64,000 nucleotides of DNA from Rhodococcus marinonascens NBRC 14363 (lineage in GTDB: Bacteria > Actinomycetota > Actinomycetes > Mycobacteriales > Mycobacteriaceae). Below the pieces are notes generated by a model, which saw only the letters and a list, made by a program, of their open reading frames with translations, did no database searches and was not told where the DNA came from. The first letter of the stretch is position 1. Every line of letters begins with the position of its first letter. Shown piece after piece: positions 47,968 through 59,497 of this stretch. The DNA lies in assembly GCF_001894885.1 (NCBI RefSeq), contig NZ_BCXB01000002.1, positions 62,001 through 126,000 on the forward strand, in the 5' to 3' direction. The translations under genes were made by a program, and so were the position numbers.

Positions 47968-49539
47968 CTACTCCCACTCGATGGTGCCCGGCGGTTTGCT
48001 CGTGATGTCCAGCACAACACGGTTGACGTCGTGCACCTCATTGGTGATCCGGGTGGAGATCCGCTCGAGGACGTCGTAGGGCAGTCGCGTCCAGTCCGCG
48101 GTCATCGCGTCCTCACTAGACACGGGGCGAAGCACGATCGGGTGACCGTAGGTGCGACCGTCACCCTGCACGCCGACGCTACGGACGTCAGCCAATAGCA
48201 CCACTGGGCACTGCCAGATCTGACCGTCGAGCCCTGCGGCCGTCAACTCTTCGCGCGCAATGGAATCCGCGTGACGCAGGATCTCGAGCCTCTCCTCCGT
48301 GACCTCACCGATGATCCGGATGCCGAGTCCCGGGCCGGGGAAGGGCTGGCGCCCCACGATCTCATCGGGCAGGCCCAGTTCGCGCCCCACTGCGCGAACC
48401 TCGTCCTTGAAGAGCAGTCGGAGCGGTTCGACCAGCTTGAACTGCAAATCCTCCGGCAACCCGCCCACGTTGTGGTGGCTCTTGATGTTGGCAGTGCCCG
48501 TGCCCCCGCCGGACTCCACGACGTCCGGGTAGAGCGTGCCCTGCACGAGGAAGTCGACAGCGTCGCCGTGTGCGGCATTCTCGCCCAGCACCTCGCTGAC
48601 CGCACCCTCGAAGCTGCGGATGAATTCTCGGCCGATGATCTTGCGCTTGGTCTCCGGATCGGACACCCCGGCCAGTTCGCCGATGAAGGTCTCGGCGGCG
48701 TCTACGGTGATCAATTTGGCACCGGTGGCGGCGACGAAATCCTGCTCCACCTGTGTCCGCTCGCCCGCACGCATGAGGCCGTGATCGACGAACACACAGG
48801 TCAGGTTGTCGCCGATCGCCCGCTGAACGAGCGCCGCCGCGACAGCAGAGTCGACGCCGCCGGAGAGTCCGCAAATGGCCTTGCCGTCGCCGACCTGCTC
48901 CCGGACCTGCTCGACGAGCGCGTCGGCGATGTTCGCGGCCGTCCACACGGGAGGGATGCCGGCGATCTCGTGCAGGAACCGGCTCAGCACCTGCTGTCCG
49001 TGCGGCGAATGCAGGACTTCCGGGTGATACTGCACTCCGGCAAACCTGCGGGCGCGGTCCTCGAACGCGGCGACGGGTGCGCCCTCACTTGTGGCCGTCA
49101 CCTCGAAGCCCTCGGGCGCCTCGGTGACCGCGTCGCCGTGACTCATCCACACGGGCTGATTCGACGGCAGACCGTCGTGCAGCAATCCGCCCTGCACCTT
49201 CAAGTCAGTGCGGCCGTATTCGCGGGTGCCGGTGTGCGCCACCGTTCCACCGAGCGCGCCGGCCATGGCCTGGAATCCGTAACAGATACCGAATACCGGC
49301 ACGCCCAAATCGAACAGCGCCGGATCGAGCTCGGGTGCCCCTTCGTCGTGGACGCTCGACGGCCCCCCCGACAGCACCACCGCGAGGGGATCCCTGGCCG
49401 CGATCTCCGCGACGGTCGCGGTGTGCGGAACAACCTCGGAGTAGACCTTCGCCTCGCGCACCCGTCGGGCGATCAGCTGCGCATACTGCGCGCCGAAATC
49501 GACGACGAGGACGGGTCTCTGTTGCTCGATATCTGCCAC
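47968..49539 (-). CDS. guaA: GMP synthase (glutamine-hydrolysing)
   Basis: 523 aa. Converts XMP to GMP. Class I glutaminase domain with nucleophile C86 (GICYGFQ) and His/Glu in [13 protein letters not shown]-pyrophosphatase P-loop [13 protein letters not shown]-terminal dimerisation domain ending in KPPGTIEWE, the canonical GuaA end. The usual length for the family. Confidence 0.97.
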   Translation of the reverse strand: MADIEQQRPVLVVDFGAQYAQLIARRVREAKVYSEVVPHTATVAEIAARDPLAVVLSGGPSSVHDEGAPELDPALFDLGVPVFGICYGFQAMAGALGGTVAHTGTREYGRTDLKVQGGLLHDGLPSNQPVWMSHGDAVTEAPEGFEVTATSEGAPVAAFEDRARRFAGVQYHPEVLHSPHGQQVLSRFLHEIAGIPPVWTAANIADALVEQVREQVGDGKAICGLSGGVDSAVAAALVQRAIGDNLTCVFVDHGLMRAGERTQVEQDFVAATGAKLITVDAAETFIGELAGVSDPETKRKIIGREFIRSFEGAVSEVLGENAAHGDAVDFLVQGTLYPDVVESGGGTGTANIKSHHNVGGLPEDLQFKLVEPLRLLFKDEVRAVGRELGLPDEIVGRQPFPGPGLGIRIIGEVTEERLEILRHADSIAREELTAAGLDGQIWQCPVVLLADVRSVGVQGDGRTYGHPIVLRPVSSEDAMTADWTRLPYDVLERISTRITNEVHDVNRVVLDITSKPPGTIEWE

Positions 49540-49604
49540 CGGGTCAGTCTAAGCCGCGCGGCGCCACGATCGACGCGGCCCCAAGACCGGGCCCGATCGG
49601 ACCA

Positions 49605-51350
49605 TTATGCGGCGCCGTGTTTGCTCTTTTTCTTCGACGCCGCGGAGCCACTGCGGATCTCGATGATCGGCAGTACCAGAGCGGCGGGGGCCTCCGCGGG
49701 TACTACCGGCTTGACCGGTGCGACAGGATTCAGGCGCCGATATCCCTCGCCCTGCGGGGGACGTTGATCCTGCTCACCCTTGTTCGGCCACAGCGAAGCC
49801 GCGCGCTCGGCCTGCGCCGAAATCGTCAGTGACGGGTTGACGCCCAAGTTCGCGGACACGGCGGCACCGTCGACGACGCTCAACGTCGGGTATCCCCACA
49901 CGCGGTGGTACGGATCAATGACGCCCTTCGACGGCCCCGAGGCAATCGCACAGCCGCCGAGGAAGTGCGCGGTGAGCGGGATGTTGAACACGTCCCCCCA
50001 GGTCCCGCCTGCTTCACCGTCGATCTTCTTCGCGATCCGACGGGTGGCCTCGTTGCCCTTCGGGATCCAGGTCGGGTTCGGCTCCCCGTGCCCCTGCTTG
50101 CTGGTGACCTTGCGCCGACCGAACAGGCCCTTCTTGGTGTATGTGGTTATGGAGTTGTCGAGGTTCTGCATCACCAGCGCGATGATGGTGCGCTCACTCC
50201 ACTTGTAGGGGGTCATTGCCCTCACGGCCGACGGATTCTTCGCCAGTTCTTTGAGGAATGTCATCCACCGGCGGCCGCCGCCGTCGGTGAGCAGAGTCTG
50301 CAGCAGGGCCATAGAGTTCGACCCCTTGCCATAGCGCACCGGCTCGACGTGGGTATCGGACGTCGGGTGGAACGACGAGGTGATTGCGACGCCCTTCGTC
50401 AACTCCAGCGCGGGGTCCACTGTCTTCTTGGCTGCGCCGAGAATCGACTCGGAGTTGGTGCGGGTGAGCACACCGAGCTGGTCGGAGATCTTGGGCAGCG
50501 CGCCCGAATCCTTCTGGTCGAACAGCAGATGCTGTGTGCCCCACGTGCCCGCGGCGAGAACGACATGGGCGGCGGTGTATGTCTTGCGGCCCCTACGCTT
50601 ACGCGGGCCGGTACGCCGGGTGGCGACGTTCCACGTCCCGTCGCGGGCCTCCCGCAGCCCTGTAACCGTCGTCATCGGGATGATCTCGGCACCGGCCTTC
50701 TCGGCAAGCCCGAGGTAGTTCTTGAGCAGGGTGTTCTTCGCGCCGTGCCGACATCCGGTCATACACTCGCCGCACTCGATGCACCCAGTGCGGTCGGGAC
50801 CGACACCGCCGAAGTAGGGGTCGGATACGGTCTTGCCGGGCTCACCGAAGAACACGCCCACGGGTGTCTGGATGAACGTGTCACCCACCCCCATGTCATC
50901 GGCCACCGACTTGATGATCTCGTCGGCCGGAGTCATATGCGGGTTCTGCACCACGCCGAGCATCTTGCGGGCCTGCTCGTAGTACGGCGTGAGTTCGTCG
51001 TGCCAGTCGGTGATGTCCGACCACTGCTTGTCCGCGAAGAAGGAGGCAGGCGGCTTGTAGAGCGTGTTGGCGTAGTTGAGCGAACCGCCGCCGACACCTG
51101 CACCGGCGAGGATCAGGCAATCGCGCAGCACGTGGACGCGCTGGATGCCGAAGAATCCCAGAGCCGGTGCCCACAGGAACTTCTTGAGGTCCCAACTCGT
51201 CTTTGCGAAGTCTGCGTCGGCGAAGCGGCGGCCCGCCTCCAGGACGCCGACCTTGTATCCCTTCTCTACCAATCGAAGCGCGGTGACACTGCCACCGAAT
51301 CCGGAACCGACTACGAGAACGTCGTAGTCCGTTGCGCGCGGCTTGCTCAT
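49605..51350 (-). CDS. choD: GMC-family oxidoreductase (ChoD-like)
   Basis: 581 aa from the ATG at 51350, preceded by GGAGG. FAD-binding VLVVGSGFGGSVTAL (residues about 11-25), GAGVGGGSLNYANTLY and an iron-sulfur-like CIECGECMTGCRHGAK cluster of Cys. Closest to M. tuberculosis ChoD (578 aa), named cholesterol oxidase though its activity is debated. Neighbour of guaA as in mycobacteria. Confidence 0.87.
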   Translation of the reverse strand: MSKPRATDYDVLVVGSGFGGSVTALRLVEKGYKVGVLEAGRRFADADFAKTSWDLKKFLWAPALGFFGIQRVHVLRDCLILAGAGVGGGSLNYANTLYKPPASFFADKQWSDITDWHDELTPYYEQARKMLGVVQNPHMTPADEIIKSVADDMGVGDTFIQTPVGVFFGEPGKTVSDPYFGGVGPDRTGCIECGECMTGCRHGAKNTLLKNYLGLAEKAGAEIIPMTTVTGLREARDGTWNVATRRTGPRKRRGRKTYTAAHVVLAAGTWGTQHLLFDQKDSGALPKISDQLGVLTRTNSESILGAAKKTVDPALELTKGVAITSSFHPTSDTHVEPVRYGKGSNSMALLQTLLTDGGGRRWMTFLKELAKNPSAVRAMTPYKWSERTIIALVMQNLDNSITTYTKKGLFGRRKVTSKQGHGEPNPTWIPKGNEATRRIAKKIDGEAGGTWGDVFNIPLTAHFLGGCAIASGPSKGVIDPYHRVWGYPTLSVVDGAAVSANLGVNPSLTISAQAERAASLWPNKGEQDQRPPQGEGYRRLNPVAPVKPVVPAEAPAALVLPIIEIRSGSAASKKKSKHGAA

Positions 51351-51552
51351 CAGTCGACCTCCAACGAAACCTGAGTTATTACTCGCCAGTATGCACCGAG
51401 CGGATGTGACAGTTGCCACAAGGGTCACCCAACTAACCGTAACGCACGGTATCAGATACGGAGGAAAAGCGAGGCTTGCAAAATTACGCAGAGCTATGCA
51501 AAGGGAGAAGAGCCGTCCCGGATCTGACGCACACCTACTTCTCGAGAAGGTG
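51351..51552. other. Intergenic DNA upstream of choD
   Basis: No gene seen. The base composition is lower in GC than the neighbours near 51370-51490. It leads into the IS remnant. Confidence 0.5.
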
Positions 51553-51777
51553 ATCCCCATACCGAAGACATACCCAGCCGAGGTCCGCGAGAAGGCGGTT
51601 CACCTGGTCTTCGAGCGCCGCGGCGACTACGCCCCAGGGTTCGAGGCGTAGTCGGACGATCGGCGATTGTGATGTCGCTTGAGCCGGAGACAGTGCGAGT
51701 GGGAGCCGCGAAGACCGAATCTGCGCTGATGCCGGCTCGTCGGTGCATGGGAGCCGTCACAGATCGAACTATTGGGT
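51553..51777 (+). pseudogene. Remnant of an IS3-family orfA
   Basis: KTYPAEVREKAVHLVFERRG followed by DYAPGFEA and a stop matches the first helix-turn-helix of IS3-type OrfA proteins. After the stop, another frame reads RSAIVMSLEPETVRVGAA, resembling the next part (MSPETLRxWVR), and runs to 51777. The transposase is therefore truncated and frameshifted. No orfB and no inverted repeats are seen. Confidence 0.72.
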
Positions 51778-51842
51778 GAACACTCGTATTGCATGCCGGG
51801 TCAGATTTTGAATAGCCGAACTAATTGTGCTGTGATCCCCGG

Positions 51843-53534
51843 ATGTTGGAGAACAACGAGATCACTGGAGTGAGCCGGCGCGGTGTGCTGCGCGGCTCGA
51901 TGGTAGTGGCGGTAGCCGGACTGGCGGGCGCGACCGCGGGACGGGCTTCGGCCCAGACTCCGACACCGGGATTCGTCCATGGTGTCGCGTCCGGCGACCC
52001 ACTGCCCGACCGGGTGATCATCTGGACGCGGATAACCCCATCCGCGGACGCGTTGCCGGGCTCTGGCGTTGGGCAGCGGGTTCCGCTGACCTGGCAGGTC
52101 GCGACCGACCCGGACTTCGCGAACATCGCGCGCAGCGGCACCGCGAACAGCGGCACCGCCACCGACCACACCGTAAAGGTCGACGTCACTGGCCTGCGCC
52201 CCGGCACCGAGTACTTCTACCGGTTCACGGCGCTCGGTCAGACGTCTCCGGTCGGACGTACCCGTACCGCCCCCGCGACCGACGCTGATCTCAGTCGCCT
52301 GAGGTTCGGTGTCGTCTCGTGCTCCAACTGGGAGGGCGGCTACTTCTCCTCGTACCGCCACCTCGCCGATCGCGACGACCTCGACGCGATTGTGCACCTC
52401 GGCGACTACATCTACGAATACGGTCACGGCGGATACGGCGCCCGCGACGGCTCTGTCCGACTGCACGATCCGGCACACGACATCGTCTCGCTCGCCGACT
52501 ACCGGATCCGGCACGCGCAGTACAAGACCGACCCCGACCTCATGGCGCTGCACGCCAAGGTGCCGTTCATCGCGACGTGGGACGACCACGAGTCCGCCGA
52601 CAACTCGTATGACGGCGGCTCCCTGGACCACGATCCGGCCACGGATGGAGAGTGGGGCGCGCGTAGGGCTGCCTCGACGCAGGCCTATTTCGAGTGGATG
52701 CCGGTGCGGGTAAACGGCACCGGGACCGACGCCGCGCTCTACCGGCGTTTTCAGTTCGGGAACCTCGCCGAACTTTCCATGCTCGACCTACGTACCTACC
52801 GCGACCAGGAGGCCTCCACAGGCGCCGGGTGGCGCACCACAAACGACCCCGACCGGACGATCACCGGTCGCGCCCAGATGGATTGGCTGACGAGCGGCAT
52901 CACCACCTCGTCGGCGCAGTGGAAGCTCGTCGGCAACCCGGTGATGATCTCCCCTGTGGTGTTCCCGCCGCTCGACGACCACACCATGGGCGCGATCACC
53001 GAGATGGTCGGGCTGCCCGACGCCGGCATCCCCTACAACACCGACCAGTGGGACGGCTACACCGCCGACCGCCGCAGGCTCTTCGACGCGATCAGTGGCA
53101 ACGGGGTCGGCAACACCGTCTTCCTCACCGGCGACATCCACACCTCCTGGGCCTGTGATCTTCCGGTGAATGCAGCGGACTACCCGGGCGCGGGCACCGT
53201 CGGCACCGAGTTCATCGTCCCGTCGGTCACGTCCTCCAACGTCGACGAGTTGCTGGGCGTTCCTCCGCGCACCGCATCCATCGCCGTCGAGGAGGCGTTC
53301 AAGGCCATGAATCGTCATCTACGGTACGTCGAGCTCGATTCCAACGGCTACGGCGTGTTCGAGGTGAACAAACAAGGAGCACAGATGGACTGGTTCTACG
53401 TCAGCGATGTGACCGACCCGCACGCCACGGCCCGTCACGCAATGAGCTACGGTGTCGCCGACGGCACCCAGCAGACGCACCCGGTTGCGGCCCCGCTCGA
53501 TCCCGCCTCCTACCGCCCGGGAACCGGCGCATGA
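51843..53534 (+). CDS. phoD: PhoD-type alkaline phosphatase / phosphodiesterase, Tat-exported
   Basis: 563 aa. Twin-arginine signal SRRGVLRGSMVVAVAGLAGA (residues 11-30). N-terminal Fn3-like PhoD domain, then the metallophosphatase with VVSCSNWEGG, HLGDYIYEYG, WDDHESADNSY and TGDIHTSWA ligands for Fe/Ca. Such enzymes release phosphate from phosphoesters outside the cell. ATG at 51843. Its stop overlaps the start of the next phosphoesterase by 4 bp. Confidence 0.92.
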   Translation: MLENNEITGVSRRGVLRGSMVVAVAGLAGATAGRASAQTPTPGFVHGVASGDPLPDRVIIWTRITPSADALPGSGVGQRVPLTWQVATDPDFANIARSGTANSGTATDHTVKVDVTGLRPGTEYFYRFTALGQTSPVGRTRTAPATDADLSRLRFGVVSCSNWEGGYFSSYRHLADRDDLDAIVHLGDYIYEYGHGGYGARDGSVRLHDPAHDIVSLADYRIRHAQYKTDPDLMALHAKVPFIATWDDHESADNSYDGGSLDHDPATDGEWGARRAASTQAYFEWMPVRVNGTGTDAALYRRFQFGNLAELSMLDLRTYRDQEASTGAGWRTTNDPDRTITGRAQMDWLTSGITTSSAQWKLVGNPVMISPVVFPPLDDHTMGAITEMVGLPDAGIPYNTDQWDGYTADRRRLFDAISGNGVGNTVFLTGDIHTSWACDLPVNAADYPGAGTVGTEFIVPSVTSSNVDELLGVPPRTASIAVEEAFKAMNRHLRYVELDSNGYGVFEVNKQGAQMDWFYVSDVTDPHATARHAMSYGVADGTQQTHPVAAPLDPASYRPGTGA

Positions 53535-54814
53535 GCGCCGCGCTGACCCGACGGGACTTGCTGATCGGTGGCACCGCGCTCGCCGGCGGAGTCGCACTTG
53601 CCGGATTGGCCGGTCCGGGAACAGCAGGAGCCGCCGCCTCCACGGTTCGTCCTGACCTCGACGTCCATGTGCTCGTCGTCGACGGCATGCGTCCCGACGA
53701 ACTCGACCCGTCGCTCACTCCGACTCTCACCGGTCTTGCGGCTGACGGCACGTTCTACCCCAACGCGTCCTCGATCATGATCGCGGAGACGCTGCCCAAC
53801 CACGCGGCGATGATGACCGGGGTTCTGCCCTACCGGAACGGCGTTCCCTGCAATTCGATCTACGACCCGGAAGCCGGTGAAACGCGAGACCTCGACCGCG
53901 CGAGCGATCTGCGTGCGGCGACAATGCTCGACCGGGTCCGGACGGAGTTGGGGCTCACCACGGCAAGTGTGCTCTCCAAGCACTACCTACACGGATTGTT
54001 CGGCGACCGAGCGTCGGTGGTATGGGATCCGTTCCCGCTGCTGCCGGGTACCGAACATGCGCCCGACAACTTCACCACCGGGGCACTCATCCAGATCGTC
54101 GGTGAGCATTCGCCGCGGCTGACGTTCACCAATCTCGGAGACGTCGACCGGGTGGGCCATCTCGACCTGTCGGGGCCCTCAACCCGGATCGCCCGCACCG
54201 CGGCCCTGCGCAACACGGATGGCCAGGTGCAGAGGTTCGTCGACTTCCTGCACGCGACGGGACGTTGGGAACGCAGTGTGCTGATCGTGCTCGCGGACCA
54301 CTCGATGGACTGGTCGGTGCCGACCAACCTGATCGGCCTCGACCGGCCCCTGAACGCGGATCCCCTTCTCGCCGGACAGATCCGGATCGCCGACAACGGC
54401 GGTGCCGACGTGATCTATTTCGTGGGCGACGACGCGCAGCGCAGCGAGGCCGTCGAGCGAATCAAACGCATCGCTGCCGGTGTCATCGGAGTCGAATCGG
54501 TACGCACCCCAGCGGAACTCGACCTCGGTGACCGCGCCGGCGACGTGGTGGCGTTCTGCGCTCCGGGTTGGCGGTTCAGCGATCCGACGCCATTGTCGAA
54601 CCCGATCCCCGGCAATCACGGTCACGCCGTCACAACGCCCATTCCGTTCTTTGTCACCGGCGGCCATCAGATGGTGGGTCGCGGCCAGCGCATCGACGAT
54701 GTCCAGGCCCGCACCATCGACGTCGCACCGACCGTCGCGGACCTGTTCGGTCTTGCTGCGCCACAGGGTGGCTGGGACGGCGTCAGCAGGATCGAGGGCC
54801 TCGTCATCGCCTGA
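53531..54814 (+). CDS. Alkaline-phosphatase-superfamily phosphodiesterase (NPP-like), Tat-exported
   Basis: 427 aa. Tat signal LTRRDLLIGGTALAGGVAL. The first metal site is VLVVDGMRPDEL, with the nucleophile in the SIMIAETLPNHAAMMTG region; NLGDVDRVGHL, LADHSMDWS and GNHGHAVTTPIPFFV provide further ligands. This is the pattern of nucleotide pyrophosphatase/phosphodiesterases. Translationally coupled to phoD, so the two probably act together on an extracellular phosphoester. Confidence 0.88.
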   Translation: MSAALTRRDLLIGGTALAGGVALAGLAGPGTAGAAASTVRPDLDVHVLVVDGMRPDELDPSLTPTLTGLAADGTFYPNASSIMIAETLPNHAAMMTGVLPYRNGVPCNSIYDPEAGETRDLDRASDLRAATMLDRVRTELGLTTASVLSKHYLHGLFGDRASVVWDPFPLLPGTEHAPDNFTTGALIQIVGEHSPRLTFTNLGDVDRVGHLDLSGPSTRIARTAALRNTDGQVQRFVDFLHATGRWERSVLIVLADHSMDWSVPTNLIGLDRPLNADPLLAGQIRIADNGGADVIYFVGDDAQRSEAVERIKRIAAGVIGVESVRTPAELDLGDRAGDVVAFCAPGWRFSDPTPLSNPIPGNHGHAVTTPIPFFVTGGHQMVGRGQRIDDVQARTIDVAPTVADLFGLAAPQGGWDGVSRIEGLVIA

Positions 54815-54897
54815 CGGCTCAGTCCCCCGAGTCGATTCGAGATACCAACCGGGTCGACGAGGCTGTTGTCTCGGACGGATGGATCAACGAGCCCGAT

Positions 54898-54933
54898 ACT
54901 CGGGTCGCACTACTTCGGCGGTGCGACCCGAGT
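54898..54933. terminator. Bidirectional terminator between phosphoesterase genes and guaB3
   Basis: ACTCGGGTCGCAC (54898-54910) and GTGCGACCCGAGT (54921-54933) form a perfect 13-bp stem with a 10-nt loop between convergent genes. Confidence 0.87.
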
Positions 54934-54989
54934 TCGTTCCGGCTCAATAAGCGCAGTTCAGCGTAGGGAACAAGGTCGAGAACGGAAGC

Positions 54990-56126
54990 TCAGGCGCGGA
55001 CTGTCAGCCCAACCTTCTGGAACTCCTTGAGATCCGAGTACCCCGACTTGGCCATCGAGCGGCGCAGACCACCGACGAGGTTCAGGGAACCGAACGGGTC
55101 GTCGGACGGACCGGTGAGGACCGTATCGAGCGAGGGCCGGTCCCCGAACGAGACCGGCAGCATCGAACCGCGGGGAACCGAGGGATGCGCAGCAACCGAT
55201 GGCCAGTACCAGCCGCCGCCGGGAGCCTCTGCTGCAACAGCCAGTGGTGCGCCCAGAACGGCTGCGTCCGCACCGCAGGCGATGGCCTTGGCGAGGTCGC
55301 CCGAAGTCGCGATGTCGCCGTCGGCGATAACGTGGACGTAGCGACCACCGGTTTCGTCCAGGTAGTCACGGCGAGCCGCTGCGGCGTCCGCGATGGCCGT
55401 GGCCATCGGAACCCCGATACCGAGGACCTCACCGGTGGTTGTGGCCCCCTCTGTGGAGCCGTACCCGACGACGACACCCGCCGCACCCGTGCGCATCAGG
55501 TGCAGCGCGGTCCGATGATCGCTCACCCCTCCGGCGACTACGGGGACGTCGAGTTCGGAGATGAACGTCTTGAGGTTCAGCGGCTCGCTGTCGCCGTGCA
55601 CAACGTGCTCGGCGGAGATGATCGTGCCGTGCACGACCAGCAGGTCGACGCCTGCTTCGAGTAACAGCGGGGTGAGCGCCCGTGCGTTCTGCGGGCTGAC
55701 GCGCACCGCGGTGGTGACGCCCGCCTCACGAACTCGAGCCACGGCAGCGGCGAGCAAACCTGGCTGCAGCGGTGCCGCGTGCAACTCCTGCAGCTTCCTG
55801 ATCGGAGCATCGACATCGCCTGAATCCGCCAGTGCTACCAGTTCGGCAAGCTTCGCCTCGACGTCTGCATGCCGGCCCCACAGGCCCTCACCGTTGATGA
55901 CCCCGAGGCCACCACGCTTGCCGAGTTCGATCGCGAACAACGGGGACACGAGCGCGTCCGTGGGATGCGCCAGCACCGGGATATCGAACCGGTATGCGTC
56001 GAGCTGCCAGGTCGTCGACACCTCTTTAGAGGAGCGGGTCCGCCGGGAGGGGACTATGTCGATGTCGTCCAGCTCATAGGTTCGTCGGGCTGTTCGGCCC
56101 ATGCCGATCTCAACGAGGTCGCGCAC
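54990..56126 (-). CDS. guaB3: GuaB3-family IMP dehydrogenase-related protein
   Basis: 378 aa. Lacks the CBS pair of true IMP dehydrogenase. Conserved RTYELDDIDIVPSRRTR opening and barrel signatures VVAGGVSDHRTALHLMRTGAAGV; a classical Cys-loop is not evident. This actinobacterial family follows guaB2; members may have GMP reductase or other purine activity. The gap to guaB is 33 bp, an operon. Confidence 0.93.
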   Translation of the reverse strand: MRDLVEIGMGRTARRTYELDDIDIVPSRRTRSSKEVSTTWQLDAYRFDIPVLAHPTDALVSPLFAIELGKRGGLGVINGEGLWGRHADVEAKLAELVALADSGDVDAPIRKLQELHAAPLQPGLLAAAVARVREAGVTTAVRVSPQNARALTPLLLEAGVDLLVVHGTIISAEHVVHGDSEPLNLKTFISELDVPVVAGGVSDHRTALHLMRTGAAGVVVGYGSTEGATTTGEVLGIGVPMATAIADAAAARRDYLDETGGRYVHVIADGDIATSGDLAKAIACGADAAVLGAPLAVAAEAPGGGWYWPSVAAHPSVPRGSMLPVSFGDRPSLDTVLTGPSDDPFGSLNLVGGLRRSMAKSGYSDLKEFQKVGLTVRA

Positions 56127-56159
56127 ACGCGCCCCTTTCTCGTGAATCGTGAATGGTTT

Positions 56160-57851
<1,692 letters not shown>

Positions 57852-57925
57852 TCACAGAGCCCACCCACGCTGGGCGTACGCTGAACGGCTGGCGCAGACG
57901 GGGATAACCTGCGTACCGTGGTGCT

Positions 57926-58330
57926 GTGCGTGATCAACTGCCTCCAGGTCTGCCCCCGGACCCCTTCGCCGGAGACCCCGTCGACCCGTCCGCAGCTCTC
58001 GATGCGATCGAGCCAGGTCAGCCACTTGATCCTCATGAGCGCCTTGCCGTAGAGGAAGACTTGGCTGACCTCACCGTGTACGAGTCGCTGCTGGCACATC
58101 GTGGGATCCGCGGTCTCGTCGTGTGCTGCGAAGACTGCCAGCAAGATCACTACCACGATTGGGACATGCTCCGTGCGAACCTTCTCCAACTGTTGGTCGA
58201 CGGCACCGTCCGCCCGCACGAGCCGGCGTACGACCCGACACCCGAGGCGTACGTCACTTGGGACTACTGCCGTGGTTACGCTGATGCCTCGATGAACGAC
58301 GCGCTTCACGGGGACGGCCTCGACGCCTGA
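57926..58330 (+). CDS. DUF5319 protein (Rv3412-like)
   Basis: 134 aa, acidic. Contains VVCCEDCQQDHYHDWDMLRANL, with three Cys and two His that could bind metal, the hallmark of DUF5319. Conserved in mycobacteria next to guaB2 and rsdA/sigD as here. Function unknown. Starts with GTG at 57926. Confidence 0.88.
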   Translation: MRDQLPPGLPPDPFAGDPVDPSAALDAIEPGQPLDPHERLAVEEDLADLTVYESLLAHRGIRGLVVCCEDCQQDHYHDWDMLRANLLQLLVDGTVRPHEPAYDPTPEAYVTWDYCRGYADASMNDALHGDGLDA

Positions 58331-58344
58331 CCTGACCGCCCGAT

Positions 58345-58393
58345 ACAGACGACTGTGGCCCGACACCAGATGTGTCGGGCCACAGTCGTCTGT
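58345..58393. terminator. Very strong bidirectional terminator
   Basis: A perfect 22-bp inverted repeat (58345-58366 and 58372-58393), core GACTGTGGCCCGACAC, with the 5-nt loop CAGAT. It sits between DUF5319 and rsdA, which converge. Confidence 0.92.
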
Positions 58394-58493
58394 GCCTGGC
58401 GGTCAGCCTTCAGTGCCTGGCGGTCAGCCGTCAGTGCCCGGCGGTCAGCCGTCAGTGCCCGGCGGTCAGCCGTCAGTGCCCGGCGGTCAGCCC
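58392..58493. repeat. 21-bp tandem repeat, about five copies, at the 3' end of rsdA
   Basis: Unit starts GTGCC(C/T)GGCGGTCAGCC and has a period of 21. Copies at 58392, 58413, 58434, 58455 and a partial one at 58476, the last reaching the rsdA stop codon (58487-58489). The unit carries a TGA on the minus strand, so every copy repeats a stop codon. Confidence 0.92.
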
Positions 58494-59497
58494 ACCGAAC
58501 CGCGGGCGGGAGGAGCAGGAAGCGGCGTAGTCGGGGCCAGCGGCACCGACGGGAACTCCTGAGTTGGTTGCTGAGTGGTTGGTACCGGGGGCGAGTTCTG
58601 TTCCGGTGAAGTCGGGGCCGGCGGGATAGTGGAGTCGGGAGTCGTCGACGGTATCGTCGTGGGCGGAATTTGCGGCAGCGAGGTGGCCGGCAGCCCCGGG
58701 ATCTGAGAAATGGTTGTCGGCACAGTTCCGCTGGGCAGTGGCTCGGTACTCGGCACCGTGGATCCCGGTGTCCCGGCAACGGTTGACGGTGGCTCGGTTG
58801 TCGTAGTCGGCTCATCCGTGGTAGTTGCACCGGGGGCTGTCGTCTCGGCCGGTGCGGTGGGGGCTATCTTCTCCACCTCCGCGGCCAGCTTCGAACGCCA
58901 CCCGTCAAGTTCGTTCCGCACGTCGGGTTCACGCACACCATCGGCACGGTCTGCGGCGTTGGCCAACATGTCCCTTGCGCGCGGGGCGTCGCCTACAGCG
59001 ATCATCCGCTCGGCTTGCTGCAGCTGGGACGTCGTGTCAATCTTCGCGACGGTCGAATCTGCCTGCTGACTGAACACGACCGATTTGACGCTCCACAGTG
59101 GGTCGCCCGGTTCGGCGTTGTACGAGAAGATGGTGGCACCGCCCATGACGACCGCGATCGCGGCGGCAGCGGCGGCGATTGGTCGCAACAGGCGGAGCTT
59201 TCCGAGTGCAGCGCGGCGTGCAGAGCGTGCTTCCGAGGCGTCGATGGCCGCGATCACATCATCGAGCAGCGGCCCGGGCGGCATCGGCGTCGCCGCGATG
59301 TCCGCACGCCAATTGGTCAGCAGGAGCGCAAGCTCGTACTGCTCCGGCGAATCCGTTGCAACCGGACCATCGGAGGCGATAGCGTCGATCAACGAATCGT
59401 CGCGTCGAACGGCCGCTACGTCCACCGGCGCGTCGTCTTCAGGCAGATCGGCATTGGGATTGCCGCTGCGATTGATACCCCTAGCCAAACCTCTCAC
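58487..59497 (-). CDS. rsdA: Anti-sigma-D factor RsdA
   Basis: 336 aa. N-terminal sigma-binding region (about 1-90) with DDSLIDAIASDG; one membrane helix (about 107-125: PIAAAAAAIAVVMGG); outside it a helical region and a long Thr/Pro/Ser-rich tail from about residue 215. This is the layout of Rv3413c. The GTG start overlaps the end of sigD by 17 bp, so it is coupled to it. Confidence 0.9.
   Translation of the reverse strand: MRGLARGINRSGNPNADLPEDDAPVDVAAVRRDDSLIDAIASDGPVATDSPEQYELALLLTNWRADIAATPMPPGPLLDDVIAAIDASEARSARRAALGKLRLLRPIAAAAAAIAVVMGGATIFSYNAEPGDPLWSVKSVVFSQQADSTVAKIDTTSQLQQAERMIAVGDAPRARDMLANAADRADGVREPDVRNELDGWRSKLAAEVEKIAPTAPAETTAPGATTTDEPTTTTEPPSTVAGTPGSTVPSTEPLPSGTVPTTISQIPGLPATSLPQIPPTTIPSTTPDSTIPPAPTSPEQNSPPVPTTQQPTQEFPSVPLAPTTPLPAPPARGSVG

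Noticed and set aside
48271-49767. 498-codon open frame on the plus strand over guaA
   Set aside because: It is antisense to guaA, a certain gene with all motifs. Long antisense frames are common in high-GC DNA. The translation shows no family and has shadow-like composition.
49905-51374. 489-codon plus-strand frame over choD
   Set aside because: Antisense shadow of a well-supported oxidoreductase gene; no motifs.
58392-58493. Possible CRISPR array
   Set aside because: The repeats are strictly head to tail with no spacers. No cas genes in the window, and no other array-like repeats are seen.
58355-58609. Plus-strand frame with repeated Ser-Ala-Arg-Arg peptides
   Set aside because: It comes only from the 21-bp DNA repeats and runs antisense into rsdA. 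No ribosome binding site.
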